DNA of 64,000 nt from Calonectria ilicicola (Eukaryota; Ascomycota; Sordariomycetes; Hypocreales; Nectriaceae): positions 1,674,001 through 1,738,000 of the forward strand of contig CP085830.1 in the NCBI GenBank assembly GCA_020809705.1, in the 5' to 3' direction. Below are positions 12,142 through 21,530 of the stretch, one piece after another. Both the position numbers and the translations under genes were made by a program. Within the stretch, counting starts at the first letter, position 1; each line of letters opens with the position of its first letter. The notes beneath the pieces were generated by a model. The model was not told the origin of the DNA and did not search any database. It worked only from the letters and a program-made list of their open reading frames with translations.

Positions 12142-12447
12142 GGTCGAACACCTTTGTCCTGGGCCGCTAGTTTTGGTTACGATCATATTGTTCAGATTCT
12201 CCTCGAGACCCGTCAAGTTAATCCCGATTTGATGGATAATAGAGGTCGGACACCTTTGTCCTGGGCCACTTATTTTGGTTACGATCATATTGTTCAGATT
12301 CTCCTCGAGACCCGTCAAGTTAATCCCGATTTGATGGATAATAGAGGTCGGACACCTTTATCCTGGGCCACTTATTTTGGTCACGATCATATTGTTCAGA
12401 TTCTCCTCGAGACCCGTCAAGTTAATCCTACTTTAAGGGGCGATATG
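12142..12447 (+). repeat. three near-identical 102-bp ankyrin units
   Basis: Units start at 12142, 12244 and 12346. The second and third differ at only two bases over the first 80 or so; the first is slightly more diverged. Each codes for one ankyrin repeat of 34 residues (GRTPLSWA, then HIVQILLETRQVNP). Confidence 0.9.
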
Positions 12448-12468
12448 GGTCATACAGCCTTAGGTTAG

Positions 12469-12773
12469 CAGCTGGTTCCATGGAACAAACCTATACACAA
12501 GATATATCGTGTAGTTAGCCTTTAGGTATGAACCTGAAGACAAGTGCATATTTAGCCGTTAAACACACATGGAAGACAAAAGTTTCCATAAATTAATACA
12601 CAATTTTATTTATTATATTCAATAAATCACAAATATGGTATGATAGACTACATTCCTTCTAACCTTCCTTGAGAGGAGCGTAATCGATTATCATGGAGTT
12701 TTTTATTGAGGCAAATGCACTACAAGGCCAAAGTACCCTAGACTTAGAAAATAACTGAACAATTAAAGACATT
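12469..12773. other. AT-rich spacer after NLR
   Basis: About 300 bp between the NLR stop and the possible small gene. It contains a short in-frame-like continuation of the NLR (see findings) and otherwise AT-rich sequence. Confidence 0.4.
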
Positions 12774-13040
12774 TCATCTAAATGCAATGGTATAAGGTTT
12801 AAACCCACCCAACCAAAACACCAAAAAATTCCAATACAACAGAAGTTTGTGCATTGCACAGCCTAGAGGGCAAGAGTCATCGGCTTTACACCCTCTTATA
12901 ACCTTACCTTTACCACAGCTCTCACAAAGCTTCCTGGGATGGTAAACTTCCGGAATATTTCCTGATCCAAGGCAAGATACACAGCCGTCCTCAATAGCGC
13001 AACTCACATGGAAGAGACTGACTTTGGGCGGCTAGATGAG
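12774..13040 (-). CDS. possible small cysteine-rich protein with CxxCxGxG-type motifs (partial model)
   Basis: A frame on the minus strand shows CVSCLGSG, later CESCGKGK, then further Cys residues in SCPLGC. This spacing resembles paired zinc-binding CxxCxGxG elements of DnaJ-type zinc fingers. The frame has no ATG of its own and begins just after a TCTAG that could be a splice acceptor, so an upstream exon would be needed; I could not fix one. A 46-nt intron with GTAAGG and CTCTAG ends could also lie inside. I do not recognise the protein. It lies next to the NLR gene but on the other strand. The call rests only on the cysteine pattern. Confidence 0.3.
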
Positions 13041-13510
13041 ACATGTGGCGTTAATCGATTATTGTATGGGGAAAATTGGCAACATTTAGGAAGAAAGATA
13101 GATCTACAGATAAGAATCCACACTTTGTGCTACGTCTCCTGACCCGCCATGCTAAAATACATGTTAGCAACTGCAATTTTCGCGATTGATGGGATGAATA
13201 ATAGTTGCAAAGAGATATCTGCAATATGCAAACCCTTGTGTCCTCTCCTCTACTGTCGCCAACTTGATGATTCTGAAGCTCCCTCTTGGTTGAGCCGACT
13301 ATGCGGTCTTTCTTAACTAGAAAAAATGATGAAAATTATTAAGCATTCACTATGGAACATAGGATTATGCAGCTTTACCTTCCGTAGGTTCTATGAAATC
13401 ATATGGACGCAATTATTTAGCAATCCGTTTCTTTCCCTGGTGTCATAGATTGGACGAACTATTGCACTATTTACATCCTCTACATACAAAATAAGAAAAA
13501 TGTATCTAAC
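13041..13510. other. AT-rich spacer
   Basis: About 470 bp with nothing recognisable, apart from a possible upstream exon of the Cys-rich candidate and the 3' flank of the permease gene. Confidence 0.4.
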
Positions 13511-15285
13511 CTAATACAAATATCTAAACTGGGGGATTTCTTTATCCGTCTTATCCAGTGAGTTAATAGATACGTGGGCTGAATCCTCAATTTCCGCTAC
13601 ACCGTCGCCAAGTTTGTCGCGACGCTTGTTTTCAAATATCAAATATGCTCTCCACGCAAAACAAGAAGCGAATCCGACACAAAAACATACAATCAGACCT
13701 AGGAATCCAGATGGGTATGTGGGTGCTTCATCTGCAAAAAATAGATAAGGCCCGACAATGTTTCCAGCACAATACGCAATAAATGCCTGCAAGGCCTTGT
13801 TTAGTATTTTTCTCTGCGTCGGAAATTCCATAAACATACCAATGCGCTAACGGTGGTTCTCTTTGTAAACCCTCCAAAGTTGCTCGATATCATCGATGTC
13901 ATCAAGGGGAAATTTCCGGAATATCCAATACTGAGACCAACACCAATTAAACGGCCATACTTATTGGCTGTATCCAACTGTCGCACTAAAACAGAGCCTA
14001 CAATACTCATAGCCATGTTAAACGCCATGAAGTAAGTGCGACTGTTTGTGAAACATGTGCTTCCAATGGTGGCGATAGCCACGAATAGCAGCTGAAAGGC
14101 TGATGAAACCATGTTCAAAAGCATCGTTTTGAGAGTAGAAAAACCAAACCCTTTGATGATGATTCCTTGAAACTAAAGGCTCAATGTTAACAAAAGTGCC
14201 AAATTGATGCAGTGCATCTCAAAATTACTTACAGTAACAATACCATTGTTGGGGATGTTACAGCTCAATTGGAATAGGATTAGCAGCCAACAATTCATGT
14301 CGCACAGGGCCTCAATAACTTGTTCCTTCTTCCATTGGTTGTTTTTTATTCCCGTCATATTCTCTTCCACGCGAAGGACAGCTTTGACGCGATCTTCTTT
14401 GCTTAGGAACCAGGCATTTTGTGGCGTGTCGGGTAGGAAGAAAAATACGACTAATGAGTACGCGACTGTGCATGCTCCGAAAATAAGAAACACGGCCTAA
14501 ATCCATGTCAATAGTCAATTCTATAAGCGCAAGCATAGTGTTGTAAACTTGCCCTCCAAGGTTCAATTGTGTCAATGTGGCCAATAGCATAGCCCACAAG
14601 ACTACCGAAAAATCCCGCAAAGGTATTGCCAAGGAACCAGGCTCCTTGGCGAAGAGGCTGCTCGCTTCTCTTATACCACATTCCAATAATCATGGTCAAT
14701 CCTGGGGCCATGGCAGCCTCAGCCACTCCCAGAAAGAATCGAACTGCAAGGAGGCCTTCAGCATTATGACAAGCGGCTGTCAGCATGAGGATTCCACCCC
14801 ATGATACTCTACACCAAAGTTAGTTCTTTTCACTAGTTTAGCGAGTCATAGAACTCACAATAGCACGGAAATAACCTTGGCAATTGGTAGTCGGACCATA
14901 ACAAAACCAGCGATTGGGTAAGATGCAATCAAGTATCCAAAGTAATAAATAGATCCAGCCCAGCTGTAGTCATTGCCGGAAAGGTGGAGATCATCTAGGA
15001 GCCCCAGGATTGAAGCATACGTGAGACATGTTTTGTCCAGAAATTGGAATAGATATGAAACCGCCATGATTGGAAGAAGACTTTGACTTGTTATCAAAAA
15101 TTCTTCTCTTTGCATTATAAGCCTTACCACCTATCGATTTTGTGAAGTATCCTGCTGTCTTCCTCAGGACTCAATGTCTGTCCAGACAAAACACCCTCAG
15201 TGAGCGAATCAAGCTTCGTCACCGTTAGGTCTTGCTTCCCAGTCGGGGTCACATTTAGTGAGTCTTTTAGTTTCTCCTCGGCCAT
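13511..15285 (-). CDS. MFS permease, Dal5/allantoate (ACS) family
   Basis: Six exons read leftward: 15285-15128, 15080-14859, 14808-14553, 14496-14233, 14172-13840 and 13786-13511. They join without a break to 502 residues. The protein has a hydrophilic N-terminus, then KIDRCLLPIMAVSYLFQFLDKT, whose reading spans intron 1, RFFLGVAEAAMAPG in TM4, and MWYKRSEQPLR. These are typical of the Dal5 branch of the major facilitator superfamily. The third intron uses a GC donor (GCAAGT) instead of GT; the flanking protein EPWR followed by AVFLIFGACT supports it. It belongs to the same broad family as the permease at 2302 but has a different intron pattern, so it is not a recent copy. It lies downstream of an aldehyde dehydrogenase on the same strand. 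Substrate unknown. Confidence 0.92.
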
Positions 15286-16160
15286 GGTTGCGATAGAAGA
15301 CTACGGTCTTGCAATACCCAGGTAGTTCAATGATCAAGATGGGTTTAAGGGTACTGGGACTTCGTTTTTGGCTGGGATGAAGGTGTGCATTGATAACCAC
15401 AGTACTTGGTCTCTTTATGAAGACTACATTTCACAGCAAGGGTACTCTCGCTTGGGTCTCGTGAAGATCGGGGAAGTGCCCGTATTGTCATGATGCGATA
15501 ATAATGAGATATATCCCCGGCTACCGTTGCATTGTGTTGCAACAATTGCCGATATGCGAGCGGGGTCAAACCAATGAGCAAAATATCATTGCGCGACTGG
15601 CGAATGACCTTTTCCGACACTCCAATCACGAGAAATCAGTGGAGTCGAGATCCAGGAGGGAGAATTATGGAGTTTTATAATTCGGGAATAGTATGCTATC
15701 TAATCTGCCGGACCCGGACAAGATCGGAGGCATAATAGGCTGATTCTTATCAATCCCCACAACGAGACTCAACCAACTGCATAGACCATGCCTGGCACAT
15801 GAACGGATGCACAGACTTTGATAGGCAAACCTAATTAAATTATTTTGAGAATATGAATTGGTCGAGGCTTGCACCTTGCTTCCCAATGGGAGGACGTTAC
15901 ATCCAAAATCCAAGAACGAGAGGCATGCCCCGGCTCCTCGCTTAATCCAATAAAAGATTGCTTTATCTTCCTTGGAACGTCCACAGTTTTGAACTCTCCA
16001 TGAAAAACGTTGAGCCTGTGAGAGTAGATAATGGTGGCCTGGTATTCAAGAGCATCGCACCATTCATGCATACAATAAGGTGCCTACACTAGTATTTGAA
16101 ATATTCTTGTTTATTTTGTATCAAGGATATAGCCTGGTATAGAGTCATGTTAATGTTCCA
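15286..16160. other. spacer between permease and aldehyde dehydrogenase
   Basis: About 875 bp holding the permease promoter and the dehydrogenase 3' flank. Short frames are present but none look like protein. Confidence 0.5.
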
Positions 16161-17970
16161 TTAGCTGATAATTTTCTTGTTCAACCAAAGTGTTTGCACA
16201 TTGCAGAATGACTTCAGACCAGTAATGCCCCATTCAGAACCGATTCCACTCTGCTTATGGCCTCCAAATGCAGCAAATGGTGAAATGGAAAAGTGCGAGT
16301 TAACCCATACGTTGCCAGCTTGTAACTCACGACCGATGCGCCCAGCCTTTTCAAGGTCGTTGGACCATACAGAAGCTCCCAGGCCCATGTCAGTATTATT
16401 CGCCCGTGAAATCACATCTTCTTCGGTGCTCCACGATAATAGCGGTACGATCGGACCTAGGTTAAAGTCAGTGACTAATAATTTCCAAAGACGAGAGTAA
16501 AAGCATATACCAAAGGGTTCCTCGACAACAATTCGTGAATCCTCAGGAGGTCGATCGATAATTGTGGGATTGATAAAGTATCCCTTGGAGGGCTCGATTT
16601 CACCGCCAAGAGCAACATCCCATCCTTGAGTCTTGATGTCATCATAGAATGTTTTGACACGCTCATACTGCATAGAGTTTTGCAATGGCCCATGTGTGAC
16701 GCCTTCTTGGGAACCATCACCAAAGGTGTAGGACTTGACATGCTTAACAACAGATTCTCTAAATTTGTCATAGATGGATTCGTGAACATATATTCTCTTC
16801 ACGTTAATACAAACCTGATGAATCATTTTATTAGTTCACTGAAGGTAAGTTGAAGAGCATAGGGATTAGATTACCTGGCCAGAATTGGCAAACGCGTACA
16901 AAGCGACCTGTTTTAGTAAGTATTTAGAGCGCACAGTATGCTGGGTTTCAATTGGATAGAACCATCTTACCTGCTCGGCCACCTTGTCAATGTCCACATC
17001 GGGGCAGACAATAGCCGGGTCATTACCACCACTATATATAATATTAATATGAGCTTTATCGTCAAAAGGTATCAATCAAAGACTGACAGTTCCAGCGTGA
17101 CTCGCTTGAGTGTCTTACTCGCACTTTGAAGTACCAATTTTCCAGTTGTAGTGGAACCAGTAAAGCTGATTTTATCAATACCCGGATGGCTAGTGAGCCA
17201 GGGACCAAGATTGTCGTCTCCGCTCAGAGATTGAATGACGCCAGGAGGGAAAAAGCGTTGTGCCAGCTCAACGAGTTTTAGCCCACCATATGGGGTGAAT
17301 GGTCTGTAAAAAGAGGGTTAGCAACCTTAAAAAGATCATTCTTCCCATGGAAAGGCTCACGAAGGCTTAATAATGATGACATTTCCAGTCAAGAGGGCGG
17401 GGGCTATCTTTCCTGTGGCCAAGAGCAACGGAAAGTTCCATGGGATAATGGCTCCAACAACGCCGATTGGGGTATATCGAGTAACAATAGTGCGTTCTTC
17501 ATTTTCCTCGACAATGTCCTCTTTTAGAGGGATATCTGCCATACCACGTAGCCATGCAATAGCCGAGCTGACTTCGCTCGTGGCTTGAGGCACCTGGCAA
17601 GCATGAGCATCGCATGACAACGACTATTGACAAAAAGGAATCTTACCGGCTTTCCTTGCTCCGCAATCAAAAGGTCTCGAAACTCGACCTGCAATCCCTC
17701 CAACGCATCTGCATAACTTATGACAGCCTTGCGGCGTTCCTCGTACGGAACCTTTGACCACGACTTAAAAGCTTCCTTTGCAGAGGCTACGGCACGGTCA
17801 AGGTCCTCCTGAGTAGCGACAGGGACTTCAGCCCTAGGTGATCGGTTCGCTGGGTTGATACCATGTCTGGTTATCTTGGTCGGCGCGCTCTTTCCGCCAA
17901 TTATTTGAATATAGTCGTTGTGAACATCAAAGGGCTGACCCGAGCTGTTGTCCAAGGCGGAGGGCGACAT
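16161..17970 (-). CDS. NAD(P)-dependent aldehyde dehydrogenase
   Basis: Seven exons read leftward: 17970-17647, 17593-17361, 17303-17088, 17031-16971, 16907-16875, 16814-16511 and 16456-16161. Together they give 488 residues, the usual size. Landmarks are [19 protein letters not shown] (cofactor binding), FTGSTTTGK, the catalytic Glu in [13 protein letters not shown], and the nucleophile Cys in [13 protein letters not shown]-terminal [13 protein letters not shown] stretch completes the fold. Enzymes of this superfamily oxidise aldehydes to acids. The start at 17970 ([10 protein letters not shown]) is the first ATG before the conserved region. Exon 5 is only 33 nt and codes for the residues just before the active Cys. 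The downstream permease suggests a catabolic or detoxifying pair, but substrate cannot be assigned. Confidence 0.93.
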
Positions 17971-19807
17971 TTTGGACTGACCTTTATATAGAAAACAATA
18001 TTTCAAGAAGAATTTTTTTACCACTAAGAAGGTAACAGAAAATCAATGGAAACTGACTGTAACCGGCAAGTCATTGTTTTTTATACTCTTCCTCCCAGCG
18101 TGGCTTATCAAGTCGCTACCCAAAGTTTGCGGGGAAATGCTCCAAACTCTATCGGTCCTAAACCCGATGCATCGGGATGTCAAAGTACTTTTGCGTCATG
18201 AGATATGCAAGCTGTAATGAAATTGGCTACTCTACCCGGTGGCGTTTGCGTTGACTGGATTGAGAAGCCGAAAAATGCGGACTGATCGACGCTGCATGGC
18301 GTTTATTGGCTAATGGTCACCCGAGATTCGAAAACTAACGACTAGGTTCGGGTTCGAACCCGATCAATTATTCAGCTTTCCTGCATGAAACCCAATTCTC
18401 TCTATCTAGTCTTTTTTGGTTCTAAAAAGTCACCCTGCCATTGGTCAGCGACGCAGTAGCGCATATATATAGCTGCTGACCTTCCATCATTATACACCAG
18501 AGTTGGTGTGCGATAGAGTGTGAGCCAATAAATAGTCCGCGCAGCCCAGATATAACGGGTCTTGAAGCAAAGTACGCCAAGTCACGAGTCCTTGTTCGTA
18601 AGATTACTATATCCATCCATCAATTATGCAAATATATAACACAGCGAAATTTCATAGGCACATAGAAGTTCAAAACTAGTGAGGGGTTTTCTTTCTCTTC
18701 CCCTGGGCCCTTAATGCTATCGTTACCAGTCAATTCAGCCCACAATAAACATTTAGGGCTACTATTCTCATACCTGTACTCATTTTTCGCGGTCATTCTT
18801 CAACTTGACTCCTTCAACGATGCGCCGAACACTTCCTGAACAGCTTGGAAGCACATAAAACGAAAACAAAAAAATTCAGGAAAAGTCAGAAAAATATCAT
18901 TGGCCTGGGACGAGTCATTCTACTCTGAGTCATAGCCCAAGCTGTCTCTCAAACAGCCTCCAGAAAGAGATTATTTGTTCAGCATTTGTCATTGAACGCC
19001 TAACTACGAACGCCTGGTCCAGTCCACCAAAAGGGCTCAAATGAAACGGTATGCATGGGTGGGCATGGCTTTTTGTGGGGATGGCAACGATCAATGTTGC
19101 AAATTGGGACAATTAGACGACGCTTCAGATTCTCCGAGCGATTGATTCTGTTCGTATTCCTGCGTAATGAAAGCATCAACGGACAAGCACTAAACTCCAT
19201 GGACTAAGAAAAGTCCAACGCAATTGCGGCGGGAAATATGAAAGAAACCACGACAAAATGCCAGACATTGCAAGCGCTGAAAGGAACAAGTTCGCCCTCT
19301 CGGCGGCAAAGCGGTCGCATCCTCAAACCCCCGCCGGATCATATCCACATCCAATCCGACGCGCGTCAGTCGATGAGACGGGGGAGCGAAACCATTACCC
19401 CAGGGCCCACTGAGGCCGTCGGCCGTTCGGTTGTCGGGTCGCTCAATTAAACAAAGTGACATTTTTTCTTGGTCCCGCCGACCAAATAAATTACTCAGGG
19501 TGCGCCGATCGATTTTTTTAACTTCAAATTTCCCTCTTAGTTCATCGTGAGAACCCGGTATCCGACGGTCTAGCCAGCTGAGCGAGTTACTTCCGACATC
19601 CTAGCGTACGTTAGCTTCGAACTACCCCAGATTCTCTCGACTAACTCGGACCGTTGAATCAAGCAAGACATCGCGTATAAGTAGACAAGACAACGACAGT
19701 TTTTGGTCCAAAACGTTGAAACCGTTGAATTTGATCATTTCCCCCAACTTAAAAGCAGCAAACACCCAGCCATCTCTCAGCAACTCCTCAATCAATATCC
19801 TGCAACC
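17971..19807. other. divergent spacer between ALDH and hydrolase genes
   Basis: About 1.8 kb with no supportable gene. It includes a perfect 14-bp palindrome (listed separately), which is the only conspicuous candidate control element. Confidence 0.5.
18349..18362. promoter_or_regulatory. perfect palindrome CGG-N8-CCG, possible Zn2Cys6 site
   Basis: CGGGTTCGAACCCG equals its own reverse complement. Inverted CGG triplets with fixed spacing are how many fungal zinc-cluster regulators bind. It lies about 380 bp upstream of the aldehyde dehydrogenase start. Function is inferred from shape alone. Confidence 0.35.
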
Positions 19808-20660
19808 ATGACTAACTCTAAGCCAACCATTGTTTTTGCGCCCGGAGCTTGGCACACTCCCGATTGTTTCTCCCTTGTACAGGAGGCACTCGGCTCCCAA
19901 GGCTGGGCAACCGAGGGAGTTGCTTACCCCTCAGTTGGTGCTGAGCCTCCAACCAAGGGACTAGCCGACGACGCTAAGGCCTTACGGAACACGCTTGAGG
20001 GTCTGTGCGATGAAGGCAAGGAGATTGTACTTGTGGTTCATTCATACGGCGGACTTGTCGGCGCCAATGCCGTCGAAGGATTGGGTTTTCAGCAGCGACT
20101 CACTCATGGTTTATCAGGCGGCATCATCATGTTTGTCTACCTATCTGCTTTCGTCACTCCGCGCGGAAAAAGCATTGAAGAAATGCTCGGCGGGCAGTTT
20201 TTGCCATGGATGAATTTCCAGGTATGTTCGTTGCTTTGCTCGGTTTGCCCACGTAGGGCATTCATCGACAGAATTGATGAATGAGAGCTGATAATAAATT
20301 TAGGGCAACTATGTATATGCGGATACGCCAGAAAATATCTTCTACCATGACATGGATTCCACTGCACAGGACAAAGCCATTGCTGCACTAAAACATCAAT
20401 CCGCTGCAGTTTTCACGGATTCTGTTAATTACGAACCTTGGAAGGACATGGAATGCATGTTTTTCTACTGCGATGATGACAAAGCTCTGCCATTGCCCGT
20501 TCAGACTCAGATGGCCAGCCTGCTTGGTCCAAATGCAGTCAGCTTTCACACCAAGGCTTCACACTCCCCCTTCTTATCTCAAGTTGAAGATGTTGTCAAG
20601 GGTGTTGAATACGCTGCAAAGGTGGGGCAGGAGAGGGCAAGGGTCGCGGTTAAGCTATGA
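19808..20660 (+). CDS. alpha/beta hydrolase (AB-hydrolase superfamily)
   Basis: Two exons, 19808-20221 and 20304-20660, give 256 residues. The fold's oxyanion region is near the N-terminus (TIVFAPGAWHTPDCF), the nucleophile elbow is VVHSYGGLVG with Ser in HSYGG, and a C-terminal KASHSPFLSQ supplies the likely catalytic His. This pattern fits small plant- and fungus-type hydrolases of the salicylate-esterase-like group that cleave esters or related bonds. No signal peptide is visible from this start; an in-frame upstream Met at 19703 would add a non-homologous extension and was not used. The gene is divergent from the aldehyde dehydrogenase and 1.8 kb away. Substrate unknown. Confidence 0.88.
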
Positions 20661-21000
20661 AGGCAGGCGATAATGTGATCATCGCGTACGAGGTCGCTGT
20701 TCATGATACTGTTATGTACATATGTTCGATTATTGATCAGGCGTATGAGTTTTAATCCAGATATATGTTCAATATCCCTTTTTTTTCTTTACCAAGATAA
20801 GAGGTGTTCCCAAGCTACTGCTGGAGTCTGATTGAGAATCATCACAAACTAGACAGCAAGAGCACGGCATTGAATAGAAAATGGGGGTAGGGTTTTTTAC
20901 TAAAATAAAATTCTACTGCCTAGATTTTACAGCTTGAGCATGGATTTCATATCCAGGCCTAGCTATGTCCGAAGCGTAGGGTCACAAACCACGACGTACC
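20661..21000. other. convergent 3' spacer
   Basis: About 340 bp between two convergent stops, presumably 3' UTRs. Nothing else seen. Confidence 0.5.
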
Positions 21001-21342
21001 CTAGGTGTAGTAACACGCAAAAGACTTCAGCTGAGAGGCGCCTCCAATACAGGTGCCGCCGTTATAAATCTGTTGAGCTCCACTCCCCTGGCAGTTTTCC
21101 TTGAAGAAAATATTGCAAAGGCAAGAACGTTTGTTGCATTCCGCCATGGCAACGCCATTCCCGTAGTTGTAGTTGTAACAGTTATCCGGCCCACCAATAA
21201 GCTTCGTGGCCCAGCTCACGTCAACTTGTCCCAGGTAAGACTTGCACAAACTATCGCTGTAGTAGTTGATTTGCATCTGCTTCTCAGCAGACACTGTCGA
21301 TGCTAGGACAGCAAAGACCAGGGAAGCCATAGACATTTTCAT
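21001..21342 (-). CDS. small secreted cysteine-rich protein
   Basis: One exon, 113 residues from Met1 or 111 from Met3. The first 19-20 residues form a clear signal peptide ending ASTVSA. The mature part of about 94 residues has eight cysteines (in SLC, NCY, ECN, CLC, NCQ, TCI and ACY), an even number suited to four disulfides, and many Tyr, Asn and Gly. I do not recognise a named family; the make-up is that of secreted effector-like or surface proteins of fungi. A TATA box at 21521-21530 and a likely 5' UTR intron (21361-21419, GTGAGC to CAG) frame the promoter. The long spacer upstream is empty. Confidence 0.75.
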   Translation of the reverse strand: MKMSMASLVFAVLASTVSAEKQMQINYYSDSLCKSYLGQVDVSWATKLIGGPDNCYNYNYGNGVAMAECNKRSCLCNIFFKENCQGSGAQQIYNGGTCIGGASQLKSFACYYT

Positions 21343-21520
21343 ATTGGGAGATTGTAATGACTGGAATAAATCAAATTATTAGAAATGTCCAAGGGGAAAA
21401 TTCAAGTTGGGTGGCTCACTTTCAGGCTTACAATAATGTGATAGGCAATAAGAGTTCAAGATGTTCTGGTTGTGGGTTGTAAAGAATTCCAGCTGCATCT
21501 GAGATAGCAGGACAATATCA

Positions 21521-21530
21521 CCTATTTATA
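21521..21530 (-). promoter_or_regulatory. TATA box of the small secreted protein gene
   Basis: Read on the minus strand this is TATAAATAGG, close to the ideal TATA consensus. It lies about 180 bp before the ATG, which fits if the 59-nt 5' UTR intron is counted. Confidence 0.5.

Larger units (their letters stand above)
8571..12468 (+). pseudogene. PNP-NACHT-ankyrin NLR-type protein, interrupted by a frameshift
   Basis: Two overlapping frames make one fungal NOD-like receptor. The first, 8571-9425, is a purine nucleoside phosphorylase/MTAN-like sensor domain (TVAWICPLHIELAAA, VVGIGGGVP). The second, from about 9400 to 12468, opens with the rest of that domain (VICFEMEAAGL, GICDYADSHKNK). It continues with a NACHT NTPase: Walker A GKPGTGKST near 9940 and Walker B-like CLIDALDECD near 10250. 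Ankyrin repeats run from about 11530 to the end. The switch from frame 1 to frame 2 falls at the GGGG run 9398-9401, where one fewer G would join them perfectly. A 63-nt in-frame intron is possible at 9653-9715. Such proteins mediate heterokaryon incompatibility or immune-like sensing. Either the gene is broken or the run holds a sequence error. The stop may also be premature (see findings). Confidence 0.85.

Noticed and set aside
12055..12318. 87-codon antisense frame with internal repeats
   Set aside because: The repeats are the reverse side of the ankyrin units.
18300..18375. tRNA-like A-box (TGGCTAATGG) and B-box (GGTTCGAACCC) at near-correct spacing
   Set aside because: The T-stem does not pair with a 7-nt loop and no acceptor stem forms. 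The B-box match comes from the 14-bp palindrome.
1..21000. Secondary-metabolite biosynthetic cluster
   Set aside because: Tailoring-type enzymes and permeases are present, but no polyketide synthase, peptide synthetase, terpene cyclase or DMATS-type gene was found.
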